Notes under the pieces: model-generated
Databases searched by the model: none
Seen by the model: the letters and a program-made list of their open reading frames with translations, nothing else
Told to the model about the DNA's origin: nothing
In this document: in pieces, positions 16,921 to 26,887 of the stretch
How positions within the stretch are numbered: position 1 is the stretch's first letter
How the letters are laid out: each line of letters starts with the position of its first letter
Program-made: the position numbers and the translations under genes
NCBI GenBank assembly: GCA_031292515.1
Contig: JARLGZ010000108.1
Location: 50,936 to 114,935, forward strand
DNA from: Puia sp.
Lineage (GTDB): Bacteria; Bacteroidota; Bacteroidia; Chitinophagales; Chitinophagaceae
Length of the DNA: 64,000 nt
Direction of reading: 5' to 3'

Positions 16921-18159
16921 ATGAATAGACTCTTTGTCCCGGTACTTTCTGCAGCCTGTATCGCTATGACCTGCCTGCTGGCAGCCTGTGGCAACGACAG
17001 TCCGTCTCCCGCCCTCTCTACCGATACGGCGACAGCGAAAGCTGTTTCGGCGGGCTCTGCAAACACCGCGCAGGCTACTCTACCGGATACGGTCGCCTTC
17101 AGGGGTGAGACGGATGGGAAGCCTACCGCGCTCTATATCCTGAAAAACAGCCGGCAGGCGCAGGTGGCTATAACCAACTACGGCGCCCGGATCGTCAGTT
17201 TCCTCGTACCCGATAAGAATGGCGTTCTCAAAGACGTCGTTCTTGGCTACGACAGCATCGGCAAATATATACATCGGCCCGAAACATATTTTGGAGCCGT
17301 CGTAGGCCGCTATGGAAACAGGATCGCCAAAGGGAAATTCCGGCTCGACGGGAAGACCTACTCGCTGGCGACAAACAACGGGCCCAACTCCCTTCACGGG
17401 GGAAGAAAGGGTTTTAACGCCGTTGTCTGGGATGCCAGACAGGTGGATGATCGAACCCTTGAGCTCTCTTATCTTTCAAAGGATGGAGAAGAGGGGTATC
17501 CCGGCAATCTCCGGGTGAAAGTGACCTATACCCTCTATGACAGCAGCAATGCTTTGTCGATCCGGTATGAAGCGACCACGGACAAATCGACAGTCCTCAA
17601 CCTCACCAATCATGCCTACTTCAATCTGAACGGCCAGGGCAGCGGTCCTATCGCCAATCATCTCGTGCAGATCAGCGCCGACCAGTATACGCCCGTTGAT
17701 TCCACGCTGATCCCTACCGGCAGGATAGAGGCGGTGGCAGGCACCCCCCTGGATTTCCGTCAGCCCGTGACCATCGGGTCACGGATCAACGACGACCATA
17801 TCCAGCTGAGATATGGCAAAGGCTATGACCACAACTTCGTCCTGAACCCGGCAGGAGAAGGGGGCCGGATGGCCCAAAAGCAGGCGTGGGTCCCGTCGGC
17901 CGTTGTACAGGGAGACCGGAGCGGGATCGTTCTTACGGTTTTTACGGACCAACCCGGCCTGCAATTCTACACGGGGAATTTTATGAACGGCTCCAATCCC
18001 CTTAAGGGAGGCAAGACGGATGAGTATCGTACTGCCTTCTGCCTGGAGACGCAGCATTATCCGGATAGTCCCAATGAGCCGTCTTTCCCGTCCTCCAGGC
18101 TAGACCCCGGGAAGGTCTACAAGACGCAAACCGTCTATACATTCTCGACGAAAAAATAG
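16921..18159 (+). CDS. galM: aldose 1-epimerase (mutarotase), lipoprotein
   Basis: Interconverts alpha and beta anomers of galactose or glucose. A lipoprotein signal peptide ends in LLAACGND with lipobox Cys at residue 23, followed by a Ser/Thr/Ala-rich linker to about residue 55, so this mutarotase is exported and membrane anchored rather than cytosolic. The catalytic domain shows NNGPNSLHGG, the catalytic His in LTNHAYFNLNG, and the catalytic Glu in FCLETQHYPDSPN. Downstream of galK in the same direction. Convergent with the ABC exporter genes. An exported GalM next to a cytosolic GalK is a common Bacteroidota arrangement. Confidence 0.95.
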   Translation: MNRLFVPVLSAACIAMTCLLAACGNDSPSPALSTDTATAKAVSAGSANTAQATLPDTVAFRGETDGKPTALYILKNSRQAQVAITNYGARIVSFLVPDKNGVLKDVVLGYDSIGKYIHRPETYFGAVVGRYGNRIAKGKFRLDGKTYSLATNNGPNSLHGGRKGFNAVVWDARQVDDRTLELSYLSKDGEEGYPGNLRVKVTYTLYDSSNALSIRYEATTDKSTVLNLTNHAYFNLNGQGSGPIANHLVQISADQYTPVDSTLIPTGRIEAVAGTPLDFRQPVTIGSRINDDHIQLRYGKGYDHNFVLNPAGEGGRMAQKQAWVPSAVVQGDRSGIVLTVFTDQPGLQFYTGNFMNGSNPLKGGKTDEYRTAFCLETQHYPDSPNEPSFPSSRLDPGKVYKTQTVYTFSTKK

Positions 18160-18227
18160 CAGGAATCCGCGGAGACGGCCTTTTTGGCTGTCGCGGCCGC
18201 GTTCCCGGCAGTCCGGGGCGGTTGATT

Positions 18228-20057
18228 TCAGCTAACCCTTTTTCCATGCATCAGCATGTCGACGGCCTGGGTCAGATCCCCCGCGCGGGTGATCTCGCCC
18301 GAGTTGACAAAAAAGATCTCGTCCGCATTTTCGATGGTATTTAGCCGGTGAGCAATGATGACACGGGTGGTGGTATCCGGTAGTTTTTGAAGAATCTCTT
18401 CGAGCATTTGTTCGGTGATGGTGTCGATATTGGCGGTGGCTTCGTCCAGGATGAGCAGCTCCGGCTTCCGCAATACCGCCCGCATAAATGCGAGAAGCTG
18501 TTTTTGCCCCAGGCTGATCCCTTCTCCTCCGGACGTGACGGGAGTATCCAACCCTGCGTCGAACCGGGTAAGAAGGCCATCCAGGTTGGCCTGACGGATC
18601 ACCTCCGCAAATTCCCCGTTGCTGTGATCCTTGTATCGTTCGTTACCATACAGTAAGTTATCCCTTACCGTTCCCGAGAATAGAAAAGGCTCCTGCAGGA
18701 TATAGCCGATCTTTTGCACCCGTTCTTCCGGTGTAAATGAACGGATATCCCGCCCCTCCAGGAGAACCGCGCCTTCCGTCGGGTCGTATAGCCTGGCTAT
18801 CAGCGAAGCAGTCGTCGTTTTGCCCCCGCCGGTAGGTCCGACCAGCGCATAGGTTTTTCCTCTTTCCATGCGAAAACTATTGTTGTGAAGGACCTCTTTT
18901 CCGTTCGGATAACGAAAAGACACTTTTTTGAATTCCAGTAAGGCCGGCCCCGCAAGCGCTGCCTGTCCTTTCTGCGGGGCGGCTCCCCCGTTCGGGGACG
19001 ATGTGTCTTCCACGGACCGCATACTTTCGTCCGGGATCACCAGCAGGTCGGACTTCATCGACAGGATATGGGAAATCCGGTCCCAGCCGGCCAGGGCTAC
19101 CTGGAAGTTAGCCCATAGGGCGGCCATCTGGCGGAGCGGGTCATAAAAGCTGTTGACATAGATAAAATAGCCGATCAGCGAGCCGATCGTAAACTGTCCT
19201 TTCGAGATTAGCCAGACGCCGAATACCAGGACGATCAGCTGGCCTATGCTCGAAGCCAGTCCGTACACCGGGGTGAAGATATTATTGGCGAGGCCTGCCG
19301 TTACGGAGGTCGAGTAACTCTTTTTATTGGCTTCGTCGAATCGTTTCCGGAAATAGTCGCGCCGGTTAAAAGCAATGATGACTTTAAAATTCTCCAGGCT
19401 TTCCTGTATCTCCGCGCTCAGACCACCCACGCTCTTAAGGTTTTGCGCATTCTTCTTCTTTACCCAGGGCGACACGATCTTCGTGTAGATCCACATCAGG
19501 AGCGCCGGGGCGATCGTCGCGAGACCGAGACGGAAATTGATGGCCAGCAAAAAGATGCCGGCGCCGATGATGGTGAAGATGCTGGCGACGAATTGCATCA
19601 GCGATTGTGAAAAGAACTGGTTGATCTTATCGGTATCGCTATTTAGCCGGGAGATCAGGTCACCCGCTTTGTTCTGGTTGAAAAAGGCGACCGGCAGCTC
19701 CAGCAGTTTTTGAAATATCGAATTGCGCAGCGTATACAGCAGCTTTTGCCCAAAGCCGCCCATGAGCGTAGTCCTGAGATATACGGTAACGAGGGCGGCA
19801 ATATAGATCGCCAGCAGCAACGAGCAATTCACCAATACCCCGCTATAGTTGTTCCGTAATATCTCATGATCTATCGTATTCTTTATGATCAGCGGACCCA
19901 GCAGGCTGAGGGCCGTATTGACCATCATCGCAATCAGGGCATAGACCAGCTTGCTCCGTTCGCCCGGCAATAGGGAGACCAGTGTCTTCAGTGCAGGCCA
20001 GGTCGGGGTTTTTTGCTGTCCCGCGGTGCTGTTAAGATTGTAGTTCGTGCTGCTCAT
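18228..20057 (-). CDS. ABC exporter half-transporter, catalytic-site subunit
   Basis: Type IV (MsbA/LmrA-like) ABC exporter subunit: six transmembrane helices in about residues 30-330, then a nucleotide-binding domain. Walker A is GPTGGGKTT, Walker B LLILDEATA with the catalytic Glu present, and the H-loop is IIAHRLNTI. The signature is degenerate, ISLGQKQ instead of LSGGQ. The preceding gene (20032-21795) has the opposite pattern, so the two should form a heterodimer with one active and one degenerate ATP site. The start at 20057 overlaps the end of the partner by 26 bp, indicating translational coupling. The substrate is unknown; such pairs export drugs, lipids or peptides. Confidence 0.93.
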   Translation of the reverse strand: MSSTNYNLNSTAGQQKTPTWPALKTLVSLLPGERSKLVYALIAMMVNTALSLLGPLIIKNTIDHEILRNNYSGVLVNCSLLLAIYIAALVTVYLRTTLMGGFGQKLLYTLRNSIFQKLLELPVAFFNQNKAGDLISRLNSDTDKINQFFSQSLMQFVASIFTIIGAGIFLLAINFRLGLATIAPALLMWIYTKIVSPWVKKKNAQNLKSVGGLSAEIQESLENFKVIIAFNRRDYFRKRFDEANKKSYSTSVTAGLANNIFTPVYGLASSIGQLIVLVFGVWLISKGQFTIGSLIGYFIYVNSFYDPLRQMAALWANFQVALAGWDRISHILSMKSDLLVIPDESMRSVEDTSSPNGGAAPQKGQAALAGPALLEFKKVSFRYPNGKEVLHNNSFRMERGKTYALVGPTGGGKTTTASLIARLYDPTEGAVLLEGRDIRSFTPEERVQKIGYILQEPFLFSGTVRDNLLYGNERYKDHSNGEFAEVIRQANLDGLLTRFDAGLDTPVTSGGEGISLGQKQLLAFMRAVLRKPELLILDEATANIDTITEQMLEEILQKLPDTTTRVIIAHRLNTIENADEIFFVNSGEITRAGDLTQAVDMLMHGKRVS

Positions 20058-21795
20058 AATGGCTGGTGCTTCTTTGTGACTGAAAAATTTGTACGTATTC
20101 CGGGCAGCTCTTCATCAGTTCTTCATGCCTGCCGGCAGCGATCATTTCCCCCTCCATCAGGAGGATGATCCGGTCATAGTCGACGATGCTGTCTATCTTC
20201 TGGGTAACCGACAAAAGCGTGATTCCCGGATAGTTTTTCCGCACATTGTCCAGAATCTTCTGTTCGGTCCGGGTGTCCACGCGCGCGGTAAAGTCATCCA
20301 GCAGCAGGATACTTGGGTTGATCGCGAGGGCACGCGCCAACATGATGCGTTGTTTCTGCCCGCCGGAAAGGCTGGTACCTCTCTCCGATACGATCGTATC
20401 CAGCCGTTCGGGTAAAGAGTCGATAAAGTCTGCCAGTTCGGCCGTTTGGATCGCTTTTTCCAGTGATTCGTCGGTTACGGTATCGCTGAAGGCTATATTC
20501 TCGCGGATGCTCATATTAAAGATGATGCTGTCCTGGAAGACAAACCCCACCTGGCGGTGAAAGCCCTCTTTCTCATAGCTGTCCAGTGGGTGACCGTCGA
20601 ATTCGACGCTCCCGGCTGACGGCTTGATGAGGGCCGTCAGCAGGTATAGCAGCTGCGTTTTTCCGGCGGCCGTGGGACCGATGATAGCGGTTTTCGAACC
20701 GGGCTCTATGGAAAAGGAGAGGTCCTTCAAGGCCATCTTCTCTCCATAAGACACCGTCACCCGGTCCAGCCGGATGGCTCCCCGCAATTCTTCATTGCGG
20801 GTGCCCGTTTCCACGGGGGGCGGCGCGTTCAGGATACCGCCGATGCGTTGATAGGAGGCCGTTGCCTGGGCGATGACATTACTCATAAACCCGATGATCA
20901 GGATCGGGAAGATCAGCATGGAGATATAATTGTTAAAGGCCGAGATGTTTCCGATCGTCATGGTCCCGGTCATGACAAAATGACCTCCCAGTGAAAGCGT
21001 CGCCAGGTAAGCCATGCTGGCAGTAAAAGTGATCACGGGTATCAGGGTAGCAAACAGCCTCAGGATGCTCAGGCCCAATTCAAGACCTTTGCCACTGGCA
21101 TCCAGGAACTTATTATAGGACAGCTGTTGTGAATTGATCACCCGTATCATGGCCGACCCCAGCACGCTTTCGTTGATGACGCCGTTTAACCAGTCGATCA
21201 CTTCGCGGCTCTTTTTAAAGAGCGCCCTTACCTTACGCAAAACGATAAAAAAGGCGATCCCTATGATGGGAATGACGGCGATGACTACCAGTCCGAGCTT
21301 CCAGTTTATCGACAGCAGCAGGATGCTCGCGCCAATGATGATGATCAGGGACGAGGCGATGGACACGACGGCCTGGGAAACGAACATTTTTATGGAGTCG
21401 ACATCCGCAGTCAGGTTGGTCAGTAGCCGGCCCGGATTGGCCTGCTGGAGGAATCCATGACTCTGGCGGGAGATCTGGTCTGCCAGCCTTGTCCTGAGAT
21501 CCCGTGCGACCCGCTCGGATACATAGGTTTGAACGATACTTTGCAGATAGGCGAAGAGAAAGACGGCGAGTGAAGCCAGCAGGAATTCACGGATCATCCG
21601 CGGCAGATTCAATTCGCCGGCCGTCGCAGCGTCTATTCCACGGGCGATGATCTTTGGCAGGAGCAGGTTGATGCCGTTGCTGAACAGGGCCAGCAGCAGG
21701 AGCAGGAAGATCATCCCCCGGTAAGGTTTTAACAGGGAGCCGAGACCTTGTCCTTTTGGCCGTTCTTCTTTTTTTTGTGACAGAGACTTATTCAT
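20032..21795 (-). CDS. ABC exporter half-transporter, degenerate-site subunit
   Basis: Six-helix exporter domain (about residues 25-315) plus nucleotide-binding domain. Walker A is GPTAAGKTQ, the signature is canonical LSGGQKQRIMLARAL, but Walker B reads LLLDDFTA (Asp in place of the catalytic Glu) and the H-loop reads SVTQKIDSI (Gln in place of His). Known heterodimeric exporters such as TM287/288 or BmrCD show exactly this asymmetry. The start is placed at 21795 (MNKSLSQKKEERPKGQ), giving 587 residues; the frame is open to 21870 but the extra segment is not typical. First gene of the two-gene unit. Substrate unknown. Confidence 0.93.
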   Translation of the reverse strand: MNKSLSQKKEERPKGQGLGSLLKPYRGMIFLLLLLALFSNGINLLLPKIIARGIDAATAGELNLPRMIREFLLASLAVFLFAYLQSIVQTYVSERVARDLRTRLADQISRQSHGFLQQANPGRLLTNLTADVDSIKMFVSQAVVSIASSLIIIIGASILLLSINWKLGLVVIAVIPIIGIAFFIVLRKVRALFKKSREVIDWLNGVINESVLGSAMIRVINSQQLSYNKFLDASGKGLELGLSILRLFATLIPVITFTASMAYLATLSLGGHFVMTGTMTIGNISAFNNYISMLIFPILIIGFMSNVIAQATASYQRIGGILNAPPPVETGTRNEELRGAIRLDRVTVSYGEKMALKDLSFSIEPGSKTAIIGPTAAGKTQLLYLLTALIKPSAGSVEFDGHPLDSYEKEGFHRQVGFVFQDSIIFNMSIRENIAFSDTVTDESLEKAIQTAELADFIDSLPERLDTIVSERGTSLSGGQKQRIMLARALAINPSILLLDDFTARVDTRTEQKILDNVRKNYPGITLLSVTQKIDSIVDYDRIILLMEGEMIAAGRHEELMKSCPEYVQIFQSQRSTSHYEQHELQS

Positions 21796-21894
21796 GGTTT
21801 TGGTGCCGGGCTGTCGGATATACGGAATGTTACCCCGAAAGCCCGCATAAAAATAGGAAACAATAGCCATCGTGGCAGCTGCAATCAGGCAAAT

Positions 21895-22080
21895 TCCGTC
21901 AAACGGCCGGCCAAGCCGCCGTTTCTTCCGGCGAAAGCCACGTGATAGATCAGGTATTCTTCCGGGTACCCACCCGTGCTCCCGTCTTCGATCAGCGAGT
22001 ATTCGTAGTCGTTAAGACAGGCCGGAAGGGCCGATGAAAATACATTATTTTGAGAGGGGCGGGACCGGAATCTGTCACGT
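21895..22080 (-). pseudogene. possible C-terminal gene remnant
   Basis: On the minus strand an open frame without any start codon ends in TGA at 21895-21897. It reads in part ACLNDYEYSLIEDG, GGYPEEYLIYHVAF and AGRLTEFA, with amino-acid use like a real protein and unlike random intergenic DNA. It precedes the ABC genes in the same direction. I do not recognise the family. It may be the tail of a lost gene or chance. Confidence 0.3.
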
Positions 22081-22138
22081 ATATTTGTATTTGTCCGGTG
22101 TAAATTTTTTGTTCCTTATATTTTTAACAGAATAAGCT

Positions 22139-24976
22139 ATGATAGTTTCCTGGAGACGACCGGTTCCCCGCTTTGCCCAAAGGTCTTTTACCTGTTTTCT
22201 ATGGATCGCCGTCAGCATGCTGCCTTTAAACAGGATGCTGGCTTCGGATAGCCGCGGCGTATCTTCATTACGGGTTCGTGACCTCACCTGCGAATTCAGG
22301 GAGATGCCTTTGGGGATTGACCGCCCGCGTCCCCGTTTGGGCTGGACGATTTTTTCGGCGGATCCGTCCGTCAGAAACCAATACCAGTCAGCCTATGAGA
22401 TCCTGGTAGCCTCTTCTGCCGATTTGCTGGAAGAAGACAAAGCCGATTACTGGCGCAGCGGGAAAGTGGAATCCGGCGGAAATAACAACCGTGTCTATCA
22501 AGGCGCAGTGTTGCGGTCGGGGATCACCTGCTTCTGGAAGGTCAGGATCTGGGACCGGACAGGACGGGTCAGTGCCTGGAGCCTTCCTGCTCATTGGACC
22601 ATGGGGCTTTCGGAATCAGCCGACTGGGGGGCGGAGTGGGTCTGCGACAGCAAGCCCCAACCGGCGGACGATAGCCTTTTGTTCAGGGATAACCCGGCTC
22701 CCTTGTTTCGCAAGGAGTTTACGCTTCCGAAAAAAATCAGGAAAGCTACCCTGTATATATCAGGGCTGGGTTACTATGAAGCCAGCCTCAATGGTCGTCA
22801 GGTAGGGAACCACTTCCTGGACCCGGGTTGGACGGACTACCGTAAGACGATCTTCTATAATACGTATGATGTCACGGGGATCTTGTCGGGCGGCAAAAAC
22901 TGTCTGGGTGTGGAGTTGGGAAATGGCTGGTACAATCCCCTGCCGCTGCGGTTATGGGGGCGGATCAATATGCGCAGCACGCTGGTGACCGGGTCTTCGC
23001 GTTTTATTTCGAGGCTGGTGGTCGTTTATGCGGACAATACCAAGGAGGCGATTGTTTCCGATGCTTCATGGAGGGCCACCGATGGGCCGGTAGTCAGGAA
23101 TAATATCTATATCGGGTCGATCGTGGATGAACGTCGCAGGGTGAAGGGATGGAACCTGCCGGGGCTTGACGATCATGAATGGCGTCAGGCGGCCGTCACC
23201 ACCTCTCCCGGAGGCCGGCTACTCTCCATGCAACAGCCGCCGATACGAATGGGAACGACTATCCGGCCTGTCAGTATCCGCCAGCTGGGAGATGGTAAAT
23301 ACCTGGTCGATCTGGGAAGGAATTTCGGAGGCGTTGTGCGTTTATATGCAAGCGGGAGGAGAGGCGACGAGATCCACCTGAAATATGGAGAGCTTCTGTA
23401 CACGGACGGGTTGCTGAATGGGATGACCAGCGTGGCAGGGCAGACCAAATCGAAAGGATCGGGTGGTCCGGGCGCCCCTGATATCGCCTTCCAGGAAGAT
23501 CATTTTATACTCAGCGGCAAAGGCCGGGACACTCTCTTTCCGAAATTCACTTTTCACGGTTTCCGGTATGTGGAGATTGACGGCTACCCGGGCTCACTGA
23601 CGAAAGATGACATACAGGGGATCCCGCTCCATAGCGACAACGGCGTGGCCGGAACTTTTCATTGCAGCGATAGCCTCTTTAACAGAATACAAACCGCCTC
23701 GGTGAATACTTTTCTGAGCAACCTGTTTAGTATACAGTCGGATTGTCCGCACAGGGAAAAGCTGGGCTATGGGGGAGATATCGTTGCGACGAGCGAGGCC
23801 CTGATGGCCAATTTCGACATGCATGATTTTTATTCCAAAACGATTGGGGATTATGTCGATGAGGAGCAACCCGACGGCGCGTTGCCGGAAACGGCTCCTT
23901 ATGTCGGCATTTCCGATGAGGGGCTCACGCCGACTGCCGGTCCTATCGGGTGGGGGACGGTCGTACCCCAGCTTCTTTACCAGTTGTATCAATATTACGG
24001 GGACAAGCAGCTGGTTGCCGATCATTACCAGGCTGCCAGAGATTGGGTTGAATTCCTGGCTGCACATGCAGACCATTATATAATCACCCGGGGGATCGGC
24101 GACCATGAAAGCCTCGACCCCAAACAGGTTGAATTGTCGGGGACAGCGCTGTTCTTTTACAATGCCACCCTGGTAGAAAAACTCGCCCTGTTGCTTGACA
24201 GGAAGGAAGATGCCGGGCATTACCATCAACTGTCGGAACGGATAAGGACGGCGTTCATCGCCAAATTCTATAATGCGCAGACCGGCGAGGTAGGCACTCA
24301 TACAGAAGCCAACCAATCTTTTGCCTTGTATTTCCGCCTGCTGCCGCCCGCCGAAGAACCGAAAGCGCTGGCTGTATTGCGCGACGAGATCGTAACGCGG
24401 AAAAATACACATATCAGCACCGGGATCTTCGGGACCAAATTCATGTTCGAGACGCTGTCTGAGAATGGGCTGTCGCAACTGGCCTGTGAGATGGCAGATC
24501 AGCGTGATTTCCCGGGCTGGGGCAATATGCTGGCTAACGGTGCAACGACTCTCTGGGAGCACTGGGCTTTCAGCGACAACACGTTTTCCCATAACCACCC
24601 TATGTTCGGCTCCATCAGCGGCTGGTTTTATAAATATCTTGCGGGGATCCGGCCGGACAGCGATGCCGTTGCCTACGATAAAGTCATTTTTCAGCCTGCT
24701 TTCAATGGTAAACTACAGGCAGCCAGGGCCAGCTACCGGTCTCCCCAGGGGATGCTCAGTGCTTCCTGGAAGGACGATACCCGGGCTTTTCATTATGACA
24801 TCGCGATACCGGTCAATACGGTGGCGACCGTCTGGCTGCCGGTCCGCGGAGCCGAAGCCATCCTGGAAAGTGGAAAATCGCTTGGCGACAGGAATATTTC
24901 TGATTTATCCATTCGCAAAGGCTGGGTGGTTTGCCGGGTGGGTTCGGGGAACTACCATTTCACCGTCATGCACTAA
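22139..24976 (+). CDS. secreted alpha-L-rhamnosidase, GH78
   Basis: Releases terminal alpha-L-rhamnose from plant or microbial glycans. An N-terminal signal region (RSFTCFLWIAVSMLPL, then LASDS) directs export. Bacterial rhamnosidase N-terminal beta domains follow (LTCEFREMPLGIDRPRPRLGW; DPGWTDYRKTIFYNTYDVT). The (alpha/alpha)6 barrel from about residue 500 has the GH78 signature SDCPHREKLGYGGDI, an acidic stretch DEEQPDGALPETAPY, and the closing TTLWEHWAFSDNTFSHNHPM. A C-terminal beta domain completes 945 residues. It stands alone on the plus strand with no SusC/SusD nearby, so it is not part of a classical PUL here. Convergent with the DUF1579 gene. Confidence 0.93.
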   Translation: MIVSWRRPVPRFAQRSFTCFLWIAVSMLPLNRMLASDSRGVSSLRVRDLTCEFREMPLGIDRPRPRLGWTIFSADPSVRNQYQSAYEILVASSADLLEEDKADYWRSGKVESGGNNNRVYQGAVLRSGITCFWKVRIWDRTGRVSAWSLPAHWTMGLSESADWGAEWVCDSKPQPADDSLLFRDNPAPLFRKEFTLPKKIRKATLYISGLGYYEASLNGRQVGNHFLDPGWTDYRKTIFYNTYDVTGILSGGKNCLGVELGNGWYNPLPLRLWGRINMRSTLVTGSSRFISRLVVVYADNTKEAIVSDASWRATDGPVVRNNIYIGSIVDERRRVKGWNLPGLDDHEWRQAAVTTSPGGRLLSMQQPPIRMGTTIRPVSIRQLGDGKYLVDLGRNFGGVVRLYASGRRGDEIHLKYGELLYTDGLLNGMTSVAGQTKSKGSGGPGAPDIAFQEDHFILSGKGRDTLFPKFTFHGFRYVEIDGYPGSLTKDDIQGIPLHSDNGVAGTFHCSDSLFNRIQTASVNTFLSNLFSIQSDCPHREKLGYGGDIVATSEALMANFDMHDFYSKTIGDYVDEEQPDGALPETAPYVGISDEGLTPTAGPIGWGTVVPQLLYQLYQYYGDKQLVADHYQAARDWVEFLAAHADHYIITRGIGDHESLDPKQVELSGTALFFYNATLVEKLALLLDRKEDAGHYHQLSERIRTAFIAKFYNAQTGEVGTHTEANQSFALYFRLLPPAEEPKALAVLRDEIVTRKNTHISTGIFGTKFMFETLSENGLSQLACEMADQRDFPGWGNMLANGATTLWEHWAFSDNTFSHNHPMFGSISGWFYKYLAGIRPDSDAVAYDKVIFQPAFNGKLQAARASYRSPQGMLSASWKDDTRAFHYDIAIPVNTVATVWLPVRGAEAILESGKSLGDRNISDLSIRKGWVVCRVGSGNYHFTVMH

Positions 24977-24988
24977 AGCTAACTACAC

Positions 24989-25558
24989 CTATTTGCGCGT
25001 ATAAGTGACTTCCATATTCTTATACTCCTGTCCGTTGACGGTAGTATACATCTCCATTTGTTCTGTGTTGGGGTCGACGAACACCATCTTCTCCCGGACG
25101 GGAATGTCCTTTCCGCTGACAGGGTCGACGATCTTGCCGGTATAATAGATGGTCTTGTTAGCATCGTCCCAGGTTCCTTCCAGGTATAACATGCCAGTAC
25201 CCATATTGTCGATCCAGGTATACAAAAAGAGTTTCTTGGCATTATCATATGCGGTAGTACCGATTCCCTCGAAGAGCATTCCCATAAAACTCCCGCTGTT
25301 TTTGCCCTGCAGGTAACGCCCTCCCAGGATCATCTCATTGGTCGTCTCCGTGGCCATGCTTACAGGGCTTCCCCCGGGCTGTGTCCAGATCGTGCCTTTC
25401 CCCGTCCATACGCCCACCGCATTCTCAAGGACCTTATGCATAACGCCGGGATTCATATAGGTCATCATGGCTCTCATCTCCTGTTCATTCTGGGCGGAGA
25501 CGCAATAACACAGAGATAGCAGGACGGGCAACAGACGGAGTGTTCTTTCCATGGTCAA
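24989..25558 (-). CDS. secreted DUF1579 family protein
   Basis: A 189-residue protein with a signal peptide (LRLLPVLLSLCYCVSAQNEQ). The mature part is a beta-rich lipocalin-like DUF1579 domain: VGVWTGKGTIWTQPGG, EMILGGRYLQGKNSG, FEGIGTTAYDNAKKLFLYTWIDNMGTGM, and a closing NGQEYKNMEVTYTRK. Molecular function of the family is unknown; it resembles small ligand-binding barrels. It is the downstream partner of the thioredoxin-like gene, from which it is separated by 46 bp in the same direction, so co-transcription is likely. Confidence 0.85.
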   Translation of the reverse strand: MTMERTLRLLPVLLSLCYCVSAQNEQEMRAMMTYMNPGVMHKVLENAVGVWTGKGTIWTQPGGSPVSMATETTNEMILGGRYLQGKNSGSFMGMLFEGIGTTAYDNAKKLFLYTWIDNMGTGMLYLEGTWDDANKTIYYTGKIVDPVSGKDIPVREKMVFVDPNTEQMEMYTTVNGQEYKNMEVTYTRK

Positions 25559-25604
25559 AAGGGGCTTTTATTGCGGGGCTTTCCGGTTTAAGGTTTTCCC
25601 GGGT

Positions 25605-26741
25605 CTATGGATACCTGCCGATCAGGTGATTTTCCACGATTGTCTTTTTCAACTCGGCAGGGTCGATAGATCCTTGCTTCGAATATACGATTTTTCCTCC
25701 AGGTTCGACAAGCAGGGTATAGGGGAGGGCGCCCTGCCAGGCCGGATCGATGGCTTCGATCAGTTTGTATTTGTCGTCGGTGCTGAAAAGATAGTTATGA
25801 TTCGAAGCCTGCTGCTTCTGGAGGAACTTGAGCACTTTATCCTTTTTTTCAGGATCGTCCGCGCTGATGCTGATGAACTCAAAATCCCTGTCCCGGTACA
25901 TCCTGTTTATGGAGACAAATTCCGGGAACTCCGTCGTACACGGGCCGCACCAGGTCGCCCACAGATCGATCAGCCTCAGTTTATCGGAGGGGTTTTTCAT
26001 CAGGTCTTTGAGACCTGCGACATCGATCATCTCTACGCTTACGGGTTCCTTCGCCCATTTTTCCAGGGATTCGGCCACCAGGTTCCTTTTATCCGACCAT
26101 TTTACGGAGCACCCGAATACTTTTGTGGTTTGAACGGCTATTTCCCGGTTATTCAACAGGGCTTCGACAGCATCCCGCGCATCGTTACTGGTGGGGGTCT
26201 TTGTAAGCTTCTCCTGGTCGTCGAAACGCCCGTTATAACGTAATGTCCGGTCTTTGTCGAAGATAAAGACATGCGGAGTGGCGATCGGACCATAGGATTT
26301 CGACGCCGTTTCCGTCTCTCCATCGTACAGATAGGGAAAATTGAAGTTTTTCTGGCGGGCCCGGACCTTCATGTCCTCGTAAGAATCGCTCAGATCCGAA
26401 AAATCCATTTCATCGAGCCTCAGCGAGAGCGGATCGTTGGGCATGATGGCTACTACGGCAACCCCCTTGCCGGAATAGTCCGAAGTCAGCTTCATGATCC
26501 GGTCTTCATAGGCCTGTGCGGTAGGACAGTGGTTGCAGGTAAAAATGACAACCAGGATGCGGGCGGCCGCAAAAGATGCGAGAGAATACATTTTACCGTT
26601 TACATCGGGGAGATTGAAGTCGGGTGCTTTTGACCCGATCGCGAGCGTCTTGTGCCCGTCGGTTACGATGCTAAAAGAAGGCTTGTACGCAAGGAGCAGT
26701 ATTGCGCAGCAAGCCATTCTGCAAAGATGCAGTGGTTTCAT
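25605..26741 (-). CDS. secreted protein with two thioredoxin-fold domains (TlpA/redoxin)
   Basis: After a signal peptide (CRMACCAILLLAYKPSFS) a first redoxin-type domain (GSKAPDFNLPDVNGKMYSL) carries the motif CNHCPTAQ. A second TlpA-type domain carries WATWCGPCTTEFPEF near the C-terminus. Both CxxC pairs are intact, so the protein probably reduces or relays electrons to periplasmic disulfides; the double architecture suggests an internal relay. The start is set at 26741 (MKPLHLCRM); three upstream codons-worth of frame remains but the promoter lies there. Upstream of the DUF1579 gene in the same direction. The partner is unknown. Confidence 0.88.
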   Translation of the reverse strand: MKPLHLCRMACCAILLLAYKPSFSIVTDGHKTLAIGSKAPDFNLPDVNGKMYSLASFAAARILVVIFTCNHCPTAQAYEDRIMKLTSDYSGKGVAVVAIMPNDPLSLRLDEMDFSDLSDSYEDMKVRARQKNFNFPYLYDGETETASKSYGPIATPHVFIFDKDRTLRYNGRFDDQEKLTKTPTSNDARDAVEALLNNREIAVQTTKVFGCSVKWSDKRNLVAESLEKWAKEPVSVEMIDVAGLKDLMKNPSDKLRLIDLWATWCGPCTTEFPEFVSINRMYRDRDFEFISISADDPEKKDKVLKFLQKQQASNHNYLFSTDDKYKLIEAIDPAWQGALPYTLLVEPGGKIVYSKQGSIDPAELKKTIVENHLIGRYP

Positions 26742-26757
26742 GACAGTTTGTTTTGTA

Positions 26758-26786
26758 GAAAGATACATTTTTTTGCATAAAACAAA
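26758..26786 (-). promoter_or_regulatory. possible promoter of the double-thioredoxin gene
   Basis: On the minus strand TTTG (26783-26786) and TATCTTTC (26758-26765, one mismatch to TAnnTTTG) are 17 bp apart, ending 16 bp before the ATG. Confidence 0.35.
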
Positions 26787-26887
26787 GTCCCTCTCATCAA
26801 AAAAATCACTTGGCCGGGAACCTGAATAGTATGAACTTTACGCTCCTTAAGCAAAGCATCCATTATACAAAACAAAAATCTTTTCAA

